From Acidobacteriaceae bacterium (GTDB lineage: Bacteria; Acidobacteriota; Terriglobia; Terriglobales; Acidobacteriaceae): a stretch of 64,000 nucleotides of DNA. Made by a program: the position numbers and the translations under genes. Under the pieces are notes generated by a model that searched no databases, had not been told where the DNA came from, and saw only the letters and a list, made by a program, of their open reading frames with translations. Where the stretch lies: positions 62,001 through 126,000 of the forward strand of contig CAHJWI010000002.1 of the NCBI GenBank assembly GCA_903642225.1. Direction: 5' to 3'. Shown in pieces: positions 16,718 through 25,499 of the stretch; position 1 is the first letter of the stretch, and each line of letters starts with the position of its first letter.

Positions 16718-17677
16718 CTACTTGAGGAAGGCCTCGATCGCCGCGTCGAAAGCGGTGGGCTGGTCGAACATAATGAAGTGGCGCGAGCCGTCAATGCGCT
16801 TTAGCGTGGCGTGCGGCATGGTCCTGAACGCAGATGTGTACAGTGCGTCCACCTTTGCCGGGTCGGTTCCCTGCCGACCGCCCGCTTCAAACGGGTACAG
16901 CATCAGGGTCGGCGTCTGGATAGAGGCGAGGTTTGGGCGCAGGTCGGTCTGCATATCTTCAACCATGGCGTTCAGAACGACAGCTCGGTCACTTCGCGCG
17001 GAGCTGGCTGCAACCAGCTTTTGCGCTTCAGGATTCTTGACCAGGGCAGCAGCCATCATGGGCTGCATAGCGGCGTACTGGTCGTCGGGCATGCCAGCAA
17101 GCTGGTCGTGCATGGCCTGCACCTGGGGCTTGGTGTTTTCCAGTGTGGCTGAACGGCTGAACAGCAGCGCGTAGAACGGCAGCGCATCGACAATGGCGAG
17201 CCTGCTGACGTCTGCCGGGTATTTGTTGGCCAACATAAGGCCCAGCAATCCGCCGAGCGAGTGACCGATCACCACGGGATGCATCTTGCCTTGCGCAATG
17301 TAGGCGTGCAACTCATCCGTGATGCCGGGGAGCATGGCACCCGAGCCATTGGGGCCGGCCGTCTGGCCGGCAAAGCCATCGACCTGAACAAGGTGCAGCC
17401 GGTAATTTGGCGCAAGGAGCTTTGCCTCCGCATCCCACACGCTGCGGCTGCTGCTTAGGCCCGGCAGCAGCAGGATATCGGGCTTGCCGGGCGTCCCGGC
17501 GTCGACCACGGTGAAGCGGGTGGGCGTAAATGCCTGCGCAGAGATGTGAACGGCATACAGTAGCGCCAGAGCAAGGACCAGGGCGCAGAGGAACAACTCG
17601 CGGAGACAGGTCTTGCGCGAGCGGCGGGGCGAGTCATGGACGGGAGCGTAGAGTGTCGCGATGGGCGTGTGAATCAT
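16718..17677 (-). CDS. Membrane-anchored or exported alpha/beta hydrolase
   Basis: 319 residues from the ATG at 17677, with AAAGGAAG upstream. A hydrophobic segment at about 28-48 (LFLCALVLALALLYAVHISAQA) anchors or exports the protein. The alpha/beta-hydrolase domain shows oxyanion strand ILLLPGLSSSRSVWD, nucleophile VVIGHSLGGLLGL and C-terminal histidine in DGSRHFIMFDQP. Esterase or lactonase activity is possible; the substrate is not evident. It lies just upstream of the GH1 gene on the same strand with a short gap, so the two may be cotranscribed. Confidence 0.85.
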   Translation of the reverse strand: MIHTPIATLYAPVHDSPRRSRKTCLRELFLCALVLALALLYAVHISAQAFTPTRFTVVDAGTPGKPDILLLPGLSSSRSVWDAEAKLLAPNYRLHLVQVDGFAGQTAGPNGSGAMLPGITDELHAYIAQGKMHPVVIGHSLGGLLGLMLANKYPADVSRLAIVDALPFYALLFSRSATLENTKPQVQAMHDQLAGMPDDQYAAMQPMMAAALVKNPEAQKLVAASSARSDRAVVLNAMVEDMQTDLRPNLASIQTPTLMLYPFEAGGRQGTDPAKVDALYTSAFRTMPHATLKRIDGSRHFIMFDQPTAFDAAIEAFLK

Positions 17678-17779
17678 AGCCGGCTTCCTTTCTGTGTGAC
17701 GAAACGTGAGGGTACATGGACGCGGCAATTTGAGCAGCGTCGTAGCAATCGAGGTAAGACAGAGGTGAACCGGGTTCGA

Positions 17780-17974
17780 CTAGGCGTCATCCTGAAAAAT
17801 GCTTTCGATAGGCAGCCTGAAGAGGCGGGCGATGCGAAAGGCAAGCGGCAGGGAGGGATCGTACTTGCCGGTTTCGAGGGCATTAACAGACTGGCGGGAG
17901 ACCTGAAGCTGCTCTGCGAGGTAGGCCTGCGACCAACCGCGGTCTGCGCGCAGGTCGCGCAGCTTATTGGTCAT
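17780..17974 (-). CDS. Small XRE-family transcriptional regulator
   Basis: 64 residues consisting only of a helix-turn-helix domain: MTNKLRDLRADRGWSQAYLAEQLQVSRQSVNALETGKYDPSLPLAF, then a short helix LFRLPIESIF. This is the YgzD/YozG type of mini-regulator. The start codon overlaps the end of the upstream membrane-protein gene by 11 bases, so the two are translated from one message. Regulators of this size are often encoded with a membrane protein and usually autoregulate; the paired palindromes at 18449-18478 are the likely operator. The physiological signal is unknown. Confidence 0.9.
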   Translation of the reverse strand: MTNKLRDLRADRGWSQAYLAEQLQVSRQSVNALETGKYDPSLPLAFRIARLFRLPIESIFQDDA

Positions 17975-18389
17975 CGGTGGGAATCCGGTTGCGGAACTTG
18001 TAGGTGAACTTGGCAACGAGAACACTGATGCAAAACACGTAGTAGCTGAGGAATGCCGGCGGTGTACCCGTCCAGCCGTAGGTGCGCAGGAAGCCAAGAA
18101 ACATTTCAAGGCCCATGACAAAGGCAATCCCCCAAAGCAGCGAGCGGACAAATGTATCGCGCTGGTACTCGTCCGTTTCTTCGCGCAAGTAGCGTCCGGC
18201 GATAAACAGCACACCAAAGATGGGCAGCGACGGCAGCAGGGCTGCGAAATAGAGTCGAAAACCGGTGGGATGGTAATAGTGCACGAGAAATGTCACCCCA
18301 AAAAAGGTGAGGAAATAGGAGAGCATGAGCATCAAACCGCTGCGACGATAGCGTCGCTCTGCGAGATTTCCACCTGTAAAACAAAGCAT
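17964..18389 (-). CDS. Four-TM membrane protein paired with an XRE regulator
   Basis: About 141 residues from the ATG at 18389, chosen for AAAGG nine bases upstream. Four hydrophobic segments are visible: LMLMLSYFLTFFGVTFLVHYY, LYFAALLPSLPIFGVLFIAG, SLLWGIAFVMGLEMFLGFL and SYYVFCISVLVAKFTYKF. The loop after the second carries YLREETDEYQRDTFVRSLLWG, an acidic motif seen in small membrane proteins that sit beside such regulators. No enzymatic motif is visible. It heads a two-gene operon with the regulator and has its own promoter. Confidence 0.8.
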   Translation of the reverse strand: MLCFTGGNLAERRYRRSGLMLMLSYFLTFFGVTFLVHYYHPTGFRLYFAALLPSLPIFGVLFIAGRYLREETDEYQRDTFVRSLLWGIAFVMGLEMFLGFLRTYGWTGTPPAFLSYYVFCISVLVAKFTYKFRNRIPTDDQ

Positions 18390-18444
18390 GGCTGAACCTT
18401 TCCTGTACAGTTCGCGCGTTGGATCTGGCGTGCGCGATGACAAG

Positions 18445-18494
18445 TTGACTTTACGTAAAGCGTGCTTGACTGTCAAGCGTCCTTGTCTTGTATT
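18445..18494. promoter_or_regulatory. Promoter with two palindromes between the XRE operon and pncB
   Basis: On the minus strand TTGACA (18476-18471), a 17-base spacer and TAAAGT (18453-18448) form a good sigma-70-type promoter for the membrane protein/XRE operon. CTTTACGTAAAG (18449-18460, perfect 12-base palindrome) covers its -10, and GCTTGACTGTCAAGC (18464-18478, 7+1+7) covers its -35. This is the layout expected for repression by a dimeric regulator. On the plus strand TTGACT (18466-18471) with TGTATT (18489-18494) could serve pncB. Confidence 0.7.
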
Positions 18495-18535
18495 TTGCAG
18501 GAAATTCCGCTTCGCTTGGTACGCTCTTAGGCAGC

Positions 18536-19921
18536 ATGATCATCAACTTCTCAGAGCGAGCCCATAACCATAATTTCGAGCTTGATCCAATTGTCCGGTC
18601 ACTGCTGGATACGGACTTTTACAAGCTGCTTATGCTGCAGTTCCTCTGGAAGCACTTTCGCACCACGCGCGTAACATTTGGCCTGCGCAACCGGACGGCG
18701 AAGTTTCGGCTGGCCGGCATGGTGCGGCGCGAAGAGGTGGAAGCGCAGTTTGAGCACGTGCGGCGACTGCGGTTTCGCAGGTCGGAGATCATCTGGCTGG
18801 CGGGCAATACCTTCTATTCCACGCGGGGTATCTTTGAGCCGGCGTTTCTGGAATGGCTGGAGAAGGACTTCAGGCTGAGTGAATTTCAACTGGCTGAAAA
18901 AGATGGCCAGTTTGAACTGCGCTTCGAGGGTCTGTGGATTGAAGTGACCATGTGGGAGATCTATGCGCTCTCCATCATCAACGAGTTGAAGACCCGAGCC
19001 GCGTTGAAGGACATGACAGAGTTCGAGCTGGACATTTTGTATGCGCGCGCAAAGACGCGGCTGTGGGAAAAGATCGAGCGGCTGCGTGGCGTGCCCGGGC
19101 TTGCCGTGGCGGACTTTGGAACACGGCGTCGCCATAGCTTCCTTTGGCAAGAGTTTGCCGTGGAGGCCATGCATGCAGAGCTAGGGCCGGCGTTCAGCGG
19201 AACGAGCAACACCTTTCTTGCCTACAAGCACGACATGGAGGCCATCGGAACCAACGCGCACGAAATCCCCATGGCAATGGCAGCGTTGACGGACACTGAC
19301 GAGGAGCTGAAAGCGGCGCAATACCGCATGCTGGAATTGTGGCAGCAAACCTACGGCGGCAGCCTGCAGGTGATGTTGCCGGATACTTATGGCACCACGC
19401 AGTTTTTACAGGGCGCGCCAGATTGGGTAGCCGGATGGACAGGCCAGCGTGTGGATTCGAAGGACCCGTTTGTTGCCGGCGACGAGTACATTACCTGGCT
19501 GCGCGGTCGGGGTGTGGACCCGAAGAAGAAGCTGGTCATTGCGAGCGACGGGCTGGATGCGCAGGAGATTCTGTCCCTGCACGCGTACTTCATGGGCGAG
19601 ATTGCACCGGGTGTGAGTGCACGGGACTTCCGCGACGCCGCGTCGTTCCACGACGAACGGATGTGGCGGCCGGAGCGGCGAATCCGCTTCAGTGCGGGTT
19701 GGGGGACGCTGCTGACGAATGATTTTCGGGACTGCCATCCGCGCGGCGAGGATGGATTGGAGCCGATCTCGCTGGTCTGCAAGCTGATCTGGGCAGAGGG
19801 CAGGCCTGCGGTGAAGCTGAGCGACAACTACCTGAAAGCGAGCGGGCCCAAGCATGCCGTGGAGCGGTACCGCCGGGTATTCGGGCTGGCGGGGATGGCA
19901 AATACACCCATCGTAGTGTAA
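18536..19921 (+). CDS. pncB: Nicotinate phosphoribosyltransferase
   Basis: 461 residues from the ATG at 18536; a longer start at 18488 adds 16 poorly supported residues. The family opening SLLDTDFYKLLMLQFLW, the mid-segment GTRRRHSFLWQEF with the phosphorylatable-type His region, GTSNTFLAYKHDMEAIGTNAHE, and the late SAGWGTLLTNDFRD and KLSDNYLKA are all present. The enzyme joins nicotinate to PRPP with ATP help to make NaMN in NAD salvage. The gene prs, which makes PRPP, is also in this window but in a separate operon. Its stop is eight bases from the convergent DUF2062 gene. Confidence 0.93.
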   Translation: MIINFSERAHNHNFELDPIVRSLLDTDFYKLLMLQFLWKHFRTTRVTFGLRNRTAKFRLAGMVRREEVEAQFEHVRRLRFRRSEIIWLAGNTFYSTRGIFEPAFLEWLEKDFRLSEFQLAEKDGQFELRFEGLWIEVTMWEIYALSIINELKTRAALKDMTEFELDILYARAKTRLWEKIERLRGVPGLAVADFGTRRRHSFLWQEFAVEAMHAELGPAFSGTSNTFLAYKHDMEAIGTNAHEIPMAMAALTDTDEELKAAQYRMLELWQQTYGGSLQVMLPDTYGTTQFLQGAPDWVAGWTGQRVDSKDPFVAGDEYITWLRGRGVDPKKKLVIASDGLDAQEILSLHAYFMGEIAPGVSARDFRDAASFHDERMWRPERRIRFSAGWGTLLTNDFRDCHPRGEDGLEPISLVCKLIWAEGRPAVKLSDNYLKASGPKHAVERYRRVFGLAGMANTPIVV

Positions 19922-19929
19922 CGCTGGGG

Positions 19930-20487
19930 TTAGGCGTTTGCGTCCACGATAGGTGGATCCACCGTCGGCGCCGGATCGTGCAACAGGGTGCGATTGCGAC
20001 GCATCGTTATGACCAGTGCGCGACGCAAGTAAATGGCCAGCAGCGGGCAGAGCACCGCGGCGATGACCGCCCAGATGATGAGGGCGTGCCACTCCCACTG
20101 CCAGATATCCCGGATAAGCCTGACAGGGTGATGGCTGAGGTGCTCGATTTGATGGCGGTCCATTGGCAGACGGCGCGTATGGAAGAGGTACACGCCAGCC
20201 TGAATAAACGGGAGAAACAGAAGCCACTGCAGCGGTGCAACAACGTGGGTGCCGACCTGCGATGCCACGTGGTTCAGGCGGAAGATCATGGCAAGCAGGA
20301 TCACCACAACGGTGGTCAATCCAATGACCGGATTGATGCCGATGACAACCCCGACAGCGATGGACCACGCCAGACGTTTGGGCGAAACGCCGCCACGCAG
20401 CAGCCGAAGCAACGGGCGCACCACGCGGCAACGAAAGAAGGCGCGCACGCGTTGGGGAATCAACATCACCGCTGTCTTTGATTCCAT
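19930..20487 (-). CDS. DUF2062 membrane protein
   Basis: 185 residues. The DUF2062 signature LRGGVSPKRLAWSIAVGVVIGINPVIGLTT lies near the N-terminus, followed by HVASQVGTHVVAPLQWLLFLPFIQAG and a further hydrophobic segment (ALIIWAVIAAVLCPLLAIYL). About three to four membrane segments. The family has no settled biochemical role; members are often found beside glycosyltransferases or lipid genes. The gene ends the nupC-punA-udk run, 15 bases after udk, and may be cotranscribed. An internal ATG (MLIPQRV) is an alternative start. Confidence 0.85.
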   Translation of the reverse strand: MESKTAVMLIPQRVRAFFRCRVVRPLLRLLRGGVSPKRLAWSIAVGVVIGINPVIGLTTVVVILLAMIFRLNHVASQVGTHVVAPLQWLLFLPFIQAGVYLFHTRRLPMDRHQIEHLSHHPVRLIRDIWQWEWHALIIWAVIAAVLCPLLAIYLRRALVITMRRNRTLLHDPAPTVDPPIVDANA

Positions 20488-20502
20488 TTTGCGAAAGCAG
20501 GT

Positions 20503-21171
20503 CTAGTCGGCTTTGGACGGAGTTTGCGGACGCCACAGGCCCCGACGAAGCAGCGTGCTGCGGACCTGCTCGACCGACCAGTCAAGGGACTGACAGCCGT
20601 CGACACGAAGGTCGGCTTTGTCGCGCGAAGGAACGATGAACTCGTCTGCCATGGGCCGCGCTGTGGCGTCGAACTGGTCGCGAACGGACTGCTCGGTGCG
20701 GCCGCGCTCGCGGGTGTCCCGGTGGATGCGGCGGGTCAGGCAAACGTCGTGCGGTGCGTCAACGTAGACGGTAAGTGTGTAGAGCGGAAGCAGCTCAGTG
20801 TAGTGCAATGCGAGGATGCCTTCGACAATGACGAATGGCTGCGGTGCAATGCGATCGCTGGCTCCGGGCACGCGGGAGTGCTGGGCGAAGTCGTAAACGG
20901 GGCGGTCGATGGCATGGCCGCTTGCGAGGGCTTCCACGTGAGCCACGATGAGTTCGGATTCCAGCGAGTCCGGGTGATCGAAGTTGCGCATGTGCCGCGT
21001 ATCCAGCGGGAACTGAGAAAGGTCGCGGTAGTAGAGATCGAGCGGAAAGAGGGTCGCATCCAGCTGCTGGGCGAGCTCGCGTGCAAGGGTAGTCTTGCCG
21101 GAGCAGGAGCAGCCGCCGATGCCGAGAACGGTGGGCCGGACCGTGCCCGCGAGGTGGAGCTGGCGGCTCAC
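20503..21171 (-). CDS. udk: Uridine kinase
   Basis: 222 residues, GTG start overlapping the punA stop by four bases (GTGA). Walker A is GGCSCSGKTTLA (19-30), followed by DLYYRDLSQFPLDTRHMRNFDHPDSL, the typical uridine-binding segment, PFVIVEGILALH, and the lid RRIHRDTRERGRTEQSVRDQF. It phosphorylates uridine or cytidine to the monophosphate. With the upstream nucleoside permease and phosphorylase it forms a salvage operon. A second, broken member of the same kinase superfamily lies at 1250-1872. Confidence 0.93.
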   Translation of the reverse strand: MSRQLHLAGTVRPTVLGIGGCSCSGKTTLARELAQQLDATLFPLDLYYRDLSQFPLDTRHMRNFDHPDSLESELIVAHVEALASGHAIDRPVYDFAQHSRVPGASDRIAPQPFVIVEGILALHYTELLPLYTLTVYVDAPHDVCLTRRIHRDTRERGRTEQSVRDQFDATARPMADEFIVPSRDKADLRVDGCQSLDWSVEQVRSTLLRRGLWRPQTPSKAD

Positions 21172-22046
21172 TTCCCTGCTTTCGCGTGCTGCGCTGCAAT
21201 CTGCGGCACGAGCGCGGTGATGAGCGCGCCAAAGCGCTTGCCGGCCTGCACACCTACCTCCATCACCTCAAGATGGTGGAGCTTTTCTCCGGTGACACCT
21301 GCCGCCGGATTGGTGACCAGGGAAAGCCCGAGCACCTCCATGCCCATGTGCCGGGCGACGATCACCTCGTGCACGGTCGACATGCCCACGAGGTCCGCGC
21401 CCAGGGTGCGAAAGGCGCGAATCTCTGCAGGCGTTTCATACGAGGGGCCGAGGACCGCGATGTAGACGCCAGTGGGCATGGTCCAGCCCTGGGCGCGGGC
21501 TTCATCCACGGCGAGTTCGGTAAGAAGAGGCGAGTAGGCGGTTGTCATGTCGAAAAAGCGCAGGCCGGTGTCTGCACCTGTATCGCGGTCAAGCCCAAAA
21601 CGGGGCTCGTTGGGGCCGCTGGCGGCATTGAAACCGGTCAGGTTGATATGGTCGCTGATGGCAGCGATGGTGCCCGGACCAAAGTCCGCCCTGATACCGC
21701 CGGCCGCGTTGGTGACGATAAGCGTGTGGATGCCGAAAAGGCCAAGGACGCGGGCGGGAAAGGTGACCTCGTCCATTCCGTATCCCTCATAGGCGTGCAC
21801 GCGACCCTGCATGACGGCGACAGGAACGCCGGCGACTGTGCCAAGGACCATGCGCCCGCTATGGCCTTCGACCGTGGATTGCGGAAAATAGGGGATGTCG
21901 GCGTAGGGCACAATCGTCGGGCCCTCGACCGCCTCCGCGAAGTCACCCAGGCCGGAGCCGAGGATGATGCCGAGGCGGGGTCGGAGGATGGTGGCCGCGG
22001 CGAGGTGGGCTGCGGCGGCGGTGGCTTTGGTGTACAGGTCAGTCAT
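21168..22046 (-). CDS. punA: Purine-nucleoside phosphorylase
   Basis: 292 residues from the ATG at 22046. Phosphate-binding LGSGLGDFAEAVEG, GHSGRMVLG, the conserved QGRVHAYEGYGMDEVTFP, TNAAGGI with DHINLTG, and the purine/ribose site AEIRAFRTLGADLVGMSTVHEVIVARHMG and SLVTNPAAG are all present. It cleaves inosine/guanosine with phosphate to base and ribose-1-phosphate. No good ribosome site precedes the start; a 22-codon ORF with a GGAG site overlaps it by eight bases, suggesting translational coupling. Confidence 0.95.
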   Translation of the reverse strand: MTDLYTKATAAAAHLAAATILRPRLGIILGSGLGDFAEAVEGPTIVPYADIPYFPQSTVEGHSGRMVLGTVAGVPVAVMQGRVHAYEGYGMDEVTFPARVLGLFGIHTLIVTNAAGGIRADFGPGTIAAISDHINLTGFNAASGPNEPRFGLDRDTGADTGLRFFDMTTAYSPLLTELAVDEARAQGWTMPTGVYIAVLGPSYETPAEIRAFRTLGADLVGMSTVHEVIVARHMGMEVLGLSLVTNPAAGVTGEKLHHLEVMEVGVQAGKRFGALITALVPQIAAQHAKAGK

Positions 22047-22107
22047 GAATGTCTCGCAGGATAGCGTCGAGATCGTGCCTGCCGTGGAGGATGCAGATGA
22101 TCGACAT
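22039..22107 (-). CDS. 22-residue ORF overlapping the punA start
   Basis: ATG at 22107, stop TGA at 22041-22039, with GGAG at 22119-22116 eight bases before the start. The peptide begins MSIICILHGRH and ends LRDIHD; no family is recognised. Its stop codon lies inside the first codons of punA. Because punA has no clear ribosome site of its own, this ORF may deliver ribosomes to it, or be a leader peptide. It is too short to exclude chance. Confidence 0.4.
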   Translation of the reverse strand: MSIICILHGRHDLDAILRDIHD

Positions 22108-22156
22108 GGGTTGGACTCCGGGTAATACAGGAGAAGATCGTTGCCGACCACGTGAA

Positions 22157-23413
22157 TTATTTAAGCAAGAGGCTGACGATGCTGGCGGACATGAGGTTGG
22201 CCATGGTGCCGGCGAGCATCGCACGCAGGCCGAGGCGCGCAAGTTCATTACGACGTCCCGGGATCAGTGCACCGATGCCGCCGATCTGCATGCCTACAGA
22301 TCCAAGGTTCGCAAAGCCGCACAGCGCAAACGTGGCAATGGCGAGTGTACGCGTACTGATGGCATGAGCATTGGCAAGCGCGCCCAGTTGCGTATAGGCG
22401 ATGAACTCGTTGAGCACGGCGCGAGTGCCAATCAGGTTGCCGACGATGCGCGTGTCTTGCCACGGAATACCGATGAGCCACGCAACCGGTGCACAGAAGA
22501 ATCCAAGAATGCTGTTGAGCGAGGACGGAAAGCTCACGGCATGGCCGCCGACCGCGTGCACGCCAATAGCATTGTGAATGCTGAGCAGGATGCCGTTGAA
22601 GAGACCGACAAGGGCAAGAAAGCTGATGAGCATGATGGCCACGTTGAAGGCGAGCTGGCCGCCGTCAATGGTGCCGCGCGCAATGGCACCGAGCAGGTTT
22701 TCATCCTTGTGCTCTTCCTCCACGGTCATGTGAACAGTGCCCATGGTTTCGGGAGTCTCCGTCTCCGGCACCAGCATCTTGGCGATCAAAATGGTGCCTG
22801 GAGCCGTCATGATCACAGCGCTCAGCAGGTCCTGCGCGCGGATGCCGAACGAAATGTACGCTGCCATGATGCCGCCGGAAACATGCGCCATGCCGCTCGT
22901 CATAATCGTCATCAGCTCAGACCGCGTGGCATTGTTCAGAAAGGGTCGAATGGTGAGCGGAGCTTCTGTCTGGCCCATAAATATGGACGCCGCAACGTTG
23001 GTGCTCTCTGCGCCGCTGGTTCCCATCGTCCGCTGCATGAGCCATGCCGCCCACCGGATAACACGCTGCATGAGCCCAATGTGGTACAGCACAGCGAAGA
23101 GCGCGGAGACGAAGATAATGGTCGGCAGCACAGCAAAGGCGAGCACCTGCAACGGGCTTTTCGGGTCGCCAAGCTTGCCGAACACAAAGGCGGAACCATC
23201 GACGGAGTGTGCCAGCAGCGAAGTGATAAAGCCCGAGACGGTTGCCAGCACCTGCCTGCCCAGCGGAAAACGTATGACGAGAACAGCGAAGAAGACCTGC
23301 AGCGAGAGCCCCCATGCAACGGTCCGCCAGCGGATGGCACGGCGGTCGGTGGACAGCACGTAGGCAACCGTAAGCAGAACAGCAACGCCGAGCAGACCGG
23401 TGAAACGGGCCAA
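22157..23413 (-). CDS. nupC: Concentrative nucleoside transporter (CNT family)
   Basis: 418 residues with a TTG start at 23413, supported by AGGAGG at 23426-23421. About ten membrane segments. CNT signatures include SLQVFFAVLVIRFPLGRQ, FVFGKLG, FAVLPTIIFVSALFAVLYH, MGQTEAPLTIRPFL (the Q-T/S-E nucleoside-binding motif) and NEFIAYTQLG. It imports nucleosides with protons or sodium. It heads the salvage run nupC - punA - udk and lies 48 bases after the formate/nitrite-family gene on the same strand. Confidence 0.95.
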   Translation of the reverse strand: MARFTGLLGVAVLLTVAYVLSTDRRAIRWRTVAWGLSLQVFFAVLVIRFPLGRQVLATVSGFITSLLAHSVDGSAFVFGKLGDPKSPLQVLAFAVLPTIIFVSALFAVLYHIGLMQRVIRWAAWLMQRTMGTSGAESTNVAASIFMGQTEAPLTIRPFLNNATRSELMTIMTSGMAHVSGGIMAAYISFGIRAQDLLSAVIMTAPGTILIAKMLVPETETPETMGTVHMTVEEEHKDENLLGAIARGTIDGGQLAFNVAIMLISFLALVGLFNGILLSIHNAIGVHAVGGHAVSFPSSLNSILGFFCAPVAWLIGIPWQDTRIVGNLIGTRAVLNEFIAYTQLGALANAHAISTRTLAIATFALCGFANLGSVGMQIGGIGALIPGRRNELARLGLRAMLAGTMANLMSASIVSLLLK

Positions 23414-23461
23414 GGGTGGCCCTCCTGTACAGGTGGATAGGTTGCCAGCAGTGTACCGGAG

Positions 23462-24400
23462 TTACTGCTGCGCTGCCGGGTTCTGGCTGTGGCCGCCGTA
23501 CACCACCTGGCCGTACTCCAGCAGCGTGACCATACCTACGCCACCGCAGACGTTACCGCAGACTGCGGGAAACAGCCAGCGTGGATACGTCATCCACGCC
23601 GCGTGGTGAGTAAGAATTGCGGCCAGTATCTCTCCGCTGGCGGCAATGCAATGGGCAAAACCGCCAAGCCCCACCACAAAGGTCAGCATAAATATGACCA
23701 TCACGGATCCAGTGATGCTGTGTGAACTGGAAACCAGCCAGGCCACCGTAGCAATGATCCATCCACCCATTACGCCCGACCAGAACACTGTCGCGGCGGG
23801 ATGAGCTGTGCTGTCAAGCCCAAGCTGAACGAGGGCATCGAGCACCTTTGGCTGCAGCGCGTGTGTGTAGCCAGCCAGGGCAGCAAATGTCAGAGCGCCA
23901 AGAATGTTCATTGGCAGCACAATGGCCCAGAGCCGCGCCGTCTGGGCGAGGTACTTCTTCGTAGCCAGCACCAGCGCCACGGGATAAAGCGTGTTCTCTG
24001 TAAACAGCTGCGCACGGCCAAGAATAACAACGATAAAACCGAGCGGGTAAAACAGGCGCGCACAAAAACCGGCAACCGGCCCGCTGCCAAGCAGACCTAT
24101 GGCTATTGCCGTGCCCAGCGCCGACAGCCCCATGAAGATACCGCCGGCGTACGCTGAAATCGCGAGCGAAACAGACGTTCGCTTCAGTTCATCCTGAGCG
24201 TTATGGAGCACTTGGCGGTAAATCTGCTCGGCGCTGGGCCGTTCCAGGCTTTTTTGTGTAGAGCTCTCATCACTGCCGTCAGACTCGGGCTCTGTGCGCT
24301 GCTTACGGCGAAACGTGAATGGCATTGGAGTGTGATGCGCACGCGCGTATAAACTCCGCTTGACCATGCCTTCGCTCAAGCGGTTGATGGCCTCGTCCAT
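23462..24400 (-). CDS. Formate/nitrite transporter family protein (YfdC-like)
   Basis: 312 residues. A charged N-terminal region of about 65 residues (RRKQRTEPESDGSDESS) precedes six membrane segments. Family features are SAYAGGIFMGLSAL, GRAQLFTENTLYPVALVLA, MNILGALTFAAL and the late FAHCIAASGEILAAI, the last replacing the usual histidine filter context HxIAN with HCIAAS. It is closest in layout to the YfdC branch of the FNT family, whose substrate is not settled. Possible later starts (MPFTFRR) exist. Confidence 0.85.
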   Translation of the reverse strand: MDEAINRLSEGMVKRSLYARAHHTPMPFTFRRKQRTEPESDGSDESSTQKSLERPSAEQIYRQVLHNAQDELKRTSVSLAISAYAGGIFMGLSALGTAIAIGLLGSGPVAGFCARLFYPLGFIVVILGRAQLFTENTLYPVALVLATKKYLAQTARLWAIVLPMNILGALTFAALAGYTHALQPKVLDALVQLGLDSTAHPAATVFWSGVMGGWIIATVAWLVSSSHSITGSVMVIFMLTFVVGLGGFAHCIAASGEILAAILTHHAAWMTYPRWLFPAVCGNVCGGVGMVTLLEYGQVVYGGHSQNPAAQQ

Positions 24401-24471
24401 GCCGTGGCGTCCATCGGGATGCCACCATACGGTGCATGGGATGCATCCATCGTACTGAGAAGGAGCTTGTG

Positions 24472-25485
24472 ATGATGCGAACGCTGGGTGCTCTTGAGAT
24501 TCCTGTGTCGCCGCTGATGTTGGGTGGCAATGTGTTCGGCTGGACCGCCGATGAGGCGCAGTCGTTTGAGATCCTCGATCGCTTTGTGGACCGCGGTTTT
24601 AACTTCATTGACACGGCAGACGTGTATTCGCGCTGGGCTCCGGGCCACGTCGGCGGCGAAAGCGAAACCATCATCGGCAAATGGCTGAAGGGCAGCGGCA
24701 AGCGCGACAAGGTGGCGCTGGCAACCAAGGTCGGCATGGACATGGGCGACGGCAAAGTGGGACTGAGCGCGAACTACATTCGCGAAGCGGTCGAGGCGTC
24801 ACTGACCCGCTTGCAGACGGACACCATCGACCTCTACCAGACCCACAAGGACGACCCGAACACCCCATTGGAAGAGACCGTACAGGCACTGGATGCGCTG
24901 GTGCACGAGGGCAAGGTGCGCGTGCTGGGTGCAAGCAACTACGACGGCCGTCGGCTGCGCGCGGCTATTGAGGTGGCGCGCAACGCCGGTTGGCAGGCGT
25001 ATGAAACGTTGCAGCCTAACTACAGCCTGGTGGAGCGCGAGGAATACGAGCACGACTTGGCACCGGTCGCAGCGGAGTACGCGCTCGGCGTCGTTCCCTA
25101 CTTCTCTCTTGCGGCCGGCTTTCTAACCGGCACGTACAAATCAGTGGACGAGGCCAAAGGCAAAGCGCGCGAGGGCATCGTAAGCAAATACTTCAACGCG
25201 CGTGGCGAAGCGACTCTGAAAGCGTTGGCGCAGGTGGCGGAGGAGGCTGGCGTGAGAGAAGCTTCCGTAGCGTTAGCGTGGCTTCTGTCTCGGCCCAACG
25301 TTCTCGCACCCATCGCAAGCGCCACAAAGCTGGAGCAGATGGACGACCTGTTTGCAGGCGCAGAGCTGGAGCTTTCAGCGGAGCAGTTGGCGACCCTGTC
25401 GAAGGCAAGCGCGTATGACGTTGAAGCGCCGGAGCCGGCAATGGCGGGTGCGCTGCCGAGTGAGGGCGCCTCGTCCACTCGGTAG
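24472..25485 (+). CDS. Aldo/keto reductase
   Basis: About 337 residues from the ATG at 24472, with AGGAG at 24461-24465 (the adjacent ATG at 24475 is equally possible). Beta-barrel AKR motifs: NVFGWTADEAQSFEILDRF, catalytic Asp and Tyr in FIDTADVYSRW, Lys in LATKVGMDMGDG, the His of LYQTHKDDPNTP, VRVLGASNYDGRRL, and the NADPH-binding tail LAWLLSRPNVLAPIASATKLEQ. It is an NADPH-dependent cytosolic reductase of the general-stress YhdN/Gsp69 type; the substrate is not evident. Confidence 0.93.
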   Translation: MMRTLGALEIPVSPLMLGGNVFGWTADEAQSFEILDRFVDRGFNFIDTADVYSRWAPGHVGGESETIIGKWLKGSGKRDKVALATKVGMDMGDGKVGLSANYIREAVEASLTRLQTDTIDLYQTHKDDPNTPLEETVQALDALVHEGKVRVLGASNYDGRRLRAAIEVARNAGWQAYETLQPNYSLVEREEYEHDLAPVAAEYALGVVPYFSLAAGFLTGTYKSVDEAKGKAREGIVSKYFNARGEATLKALAQVAEEAGVREASVALAWLLSRPNVLAPIASATKLEQMDDLFAGAELELSAEQLATLSKASAYDVEAPEPAMAGALPSEGASSTR

Positions 25486-25499
25486 CGATGGGTTTTCAC

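Noticed and set aside
22049..23440. 463-codon open frame on the plus strand
   Set aside because: It is antisense to nupC, with no protein-like hydrophobic pattern; nupC has clear family motifs and a ribosome site.
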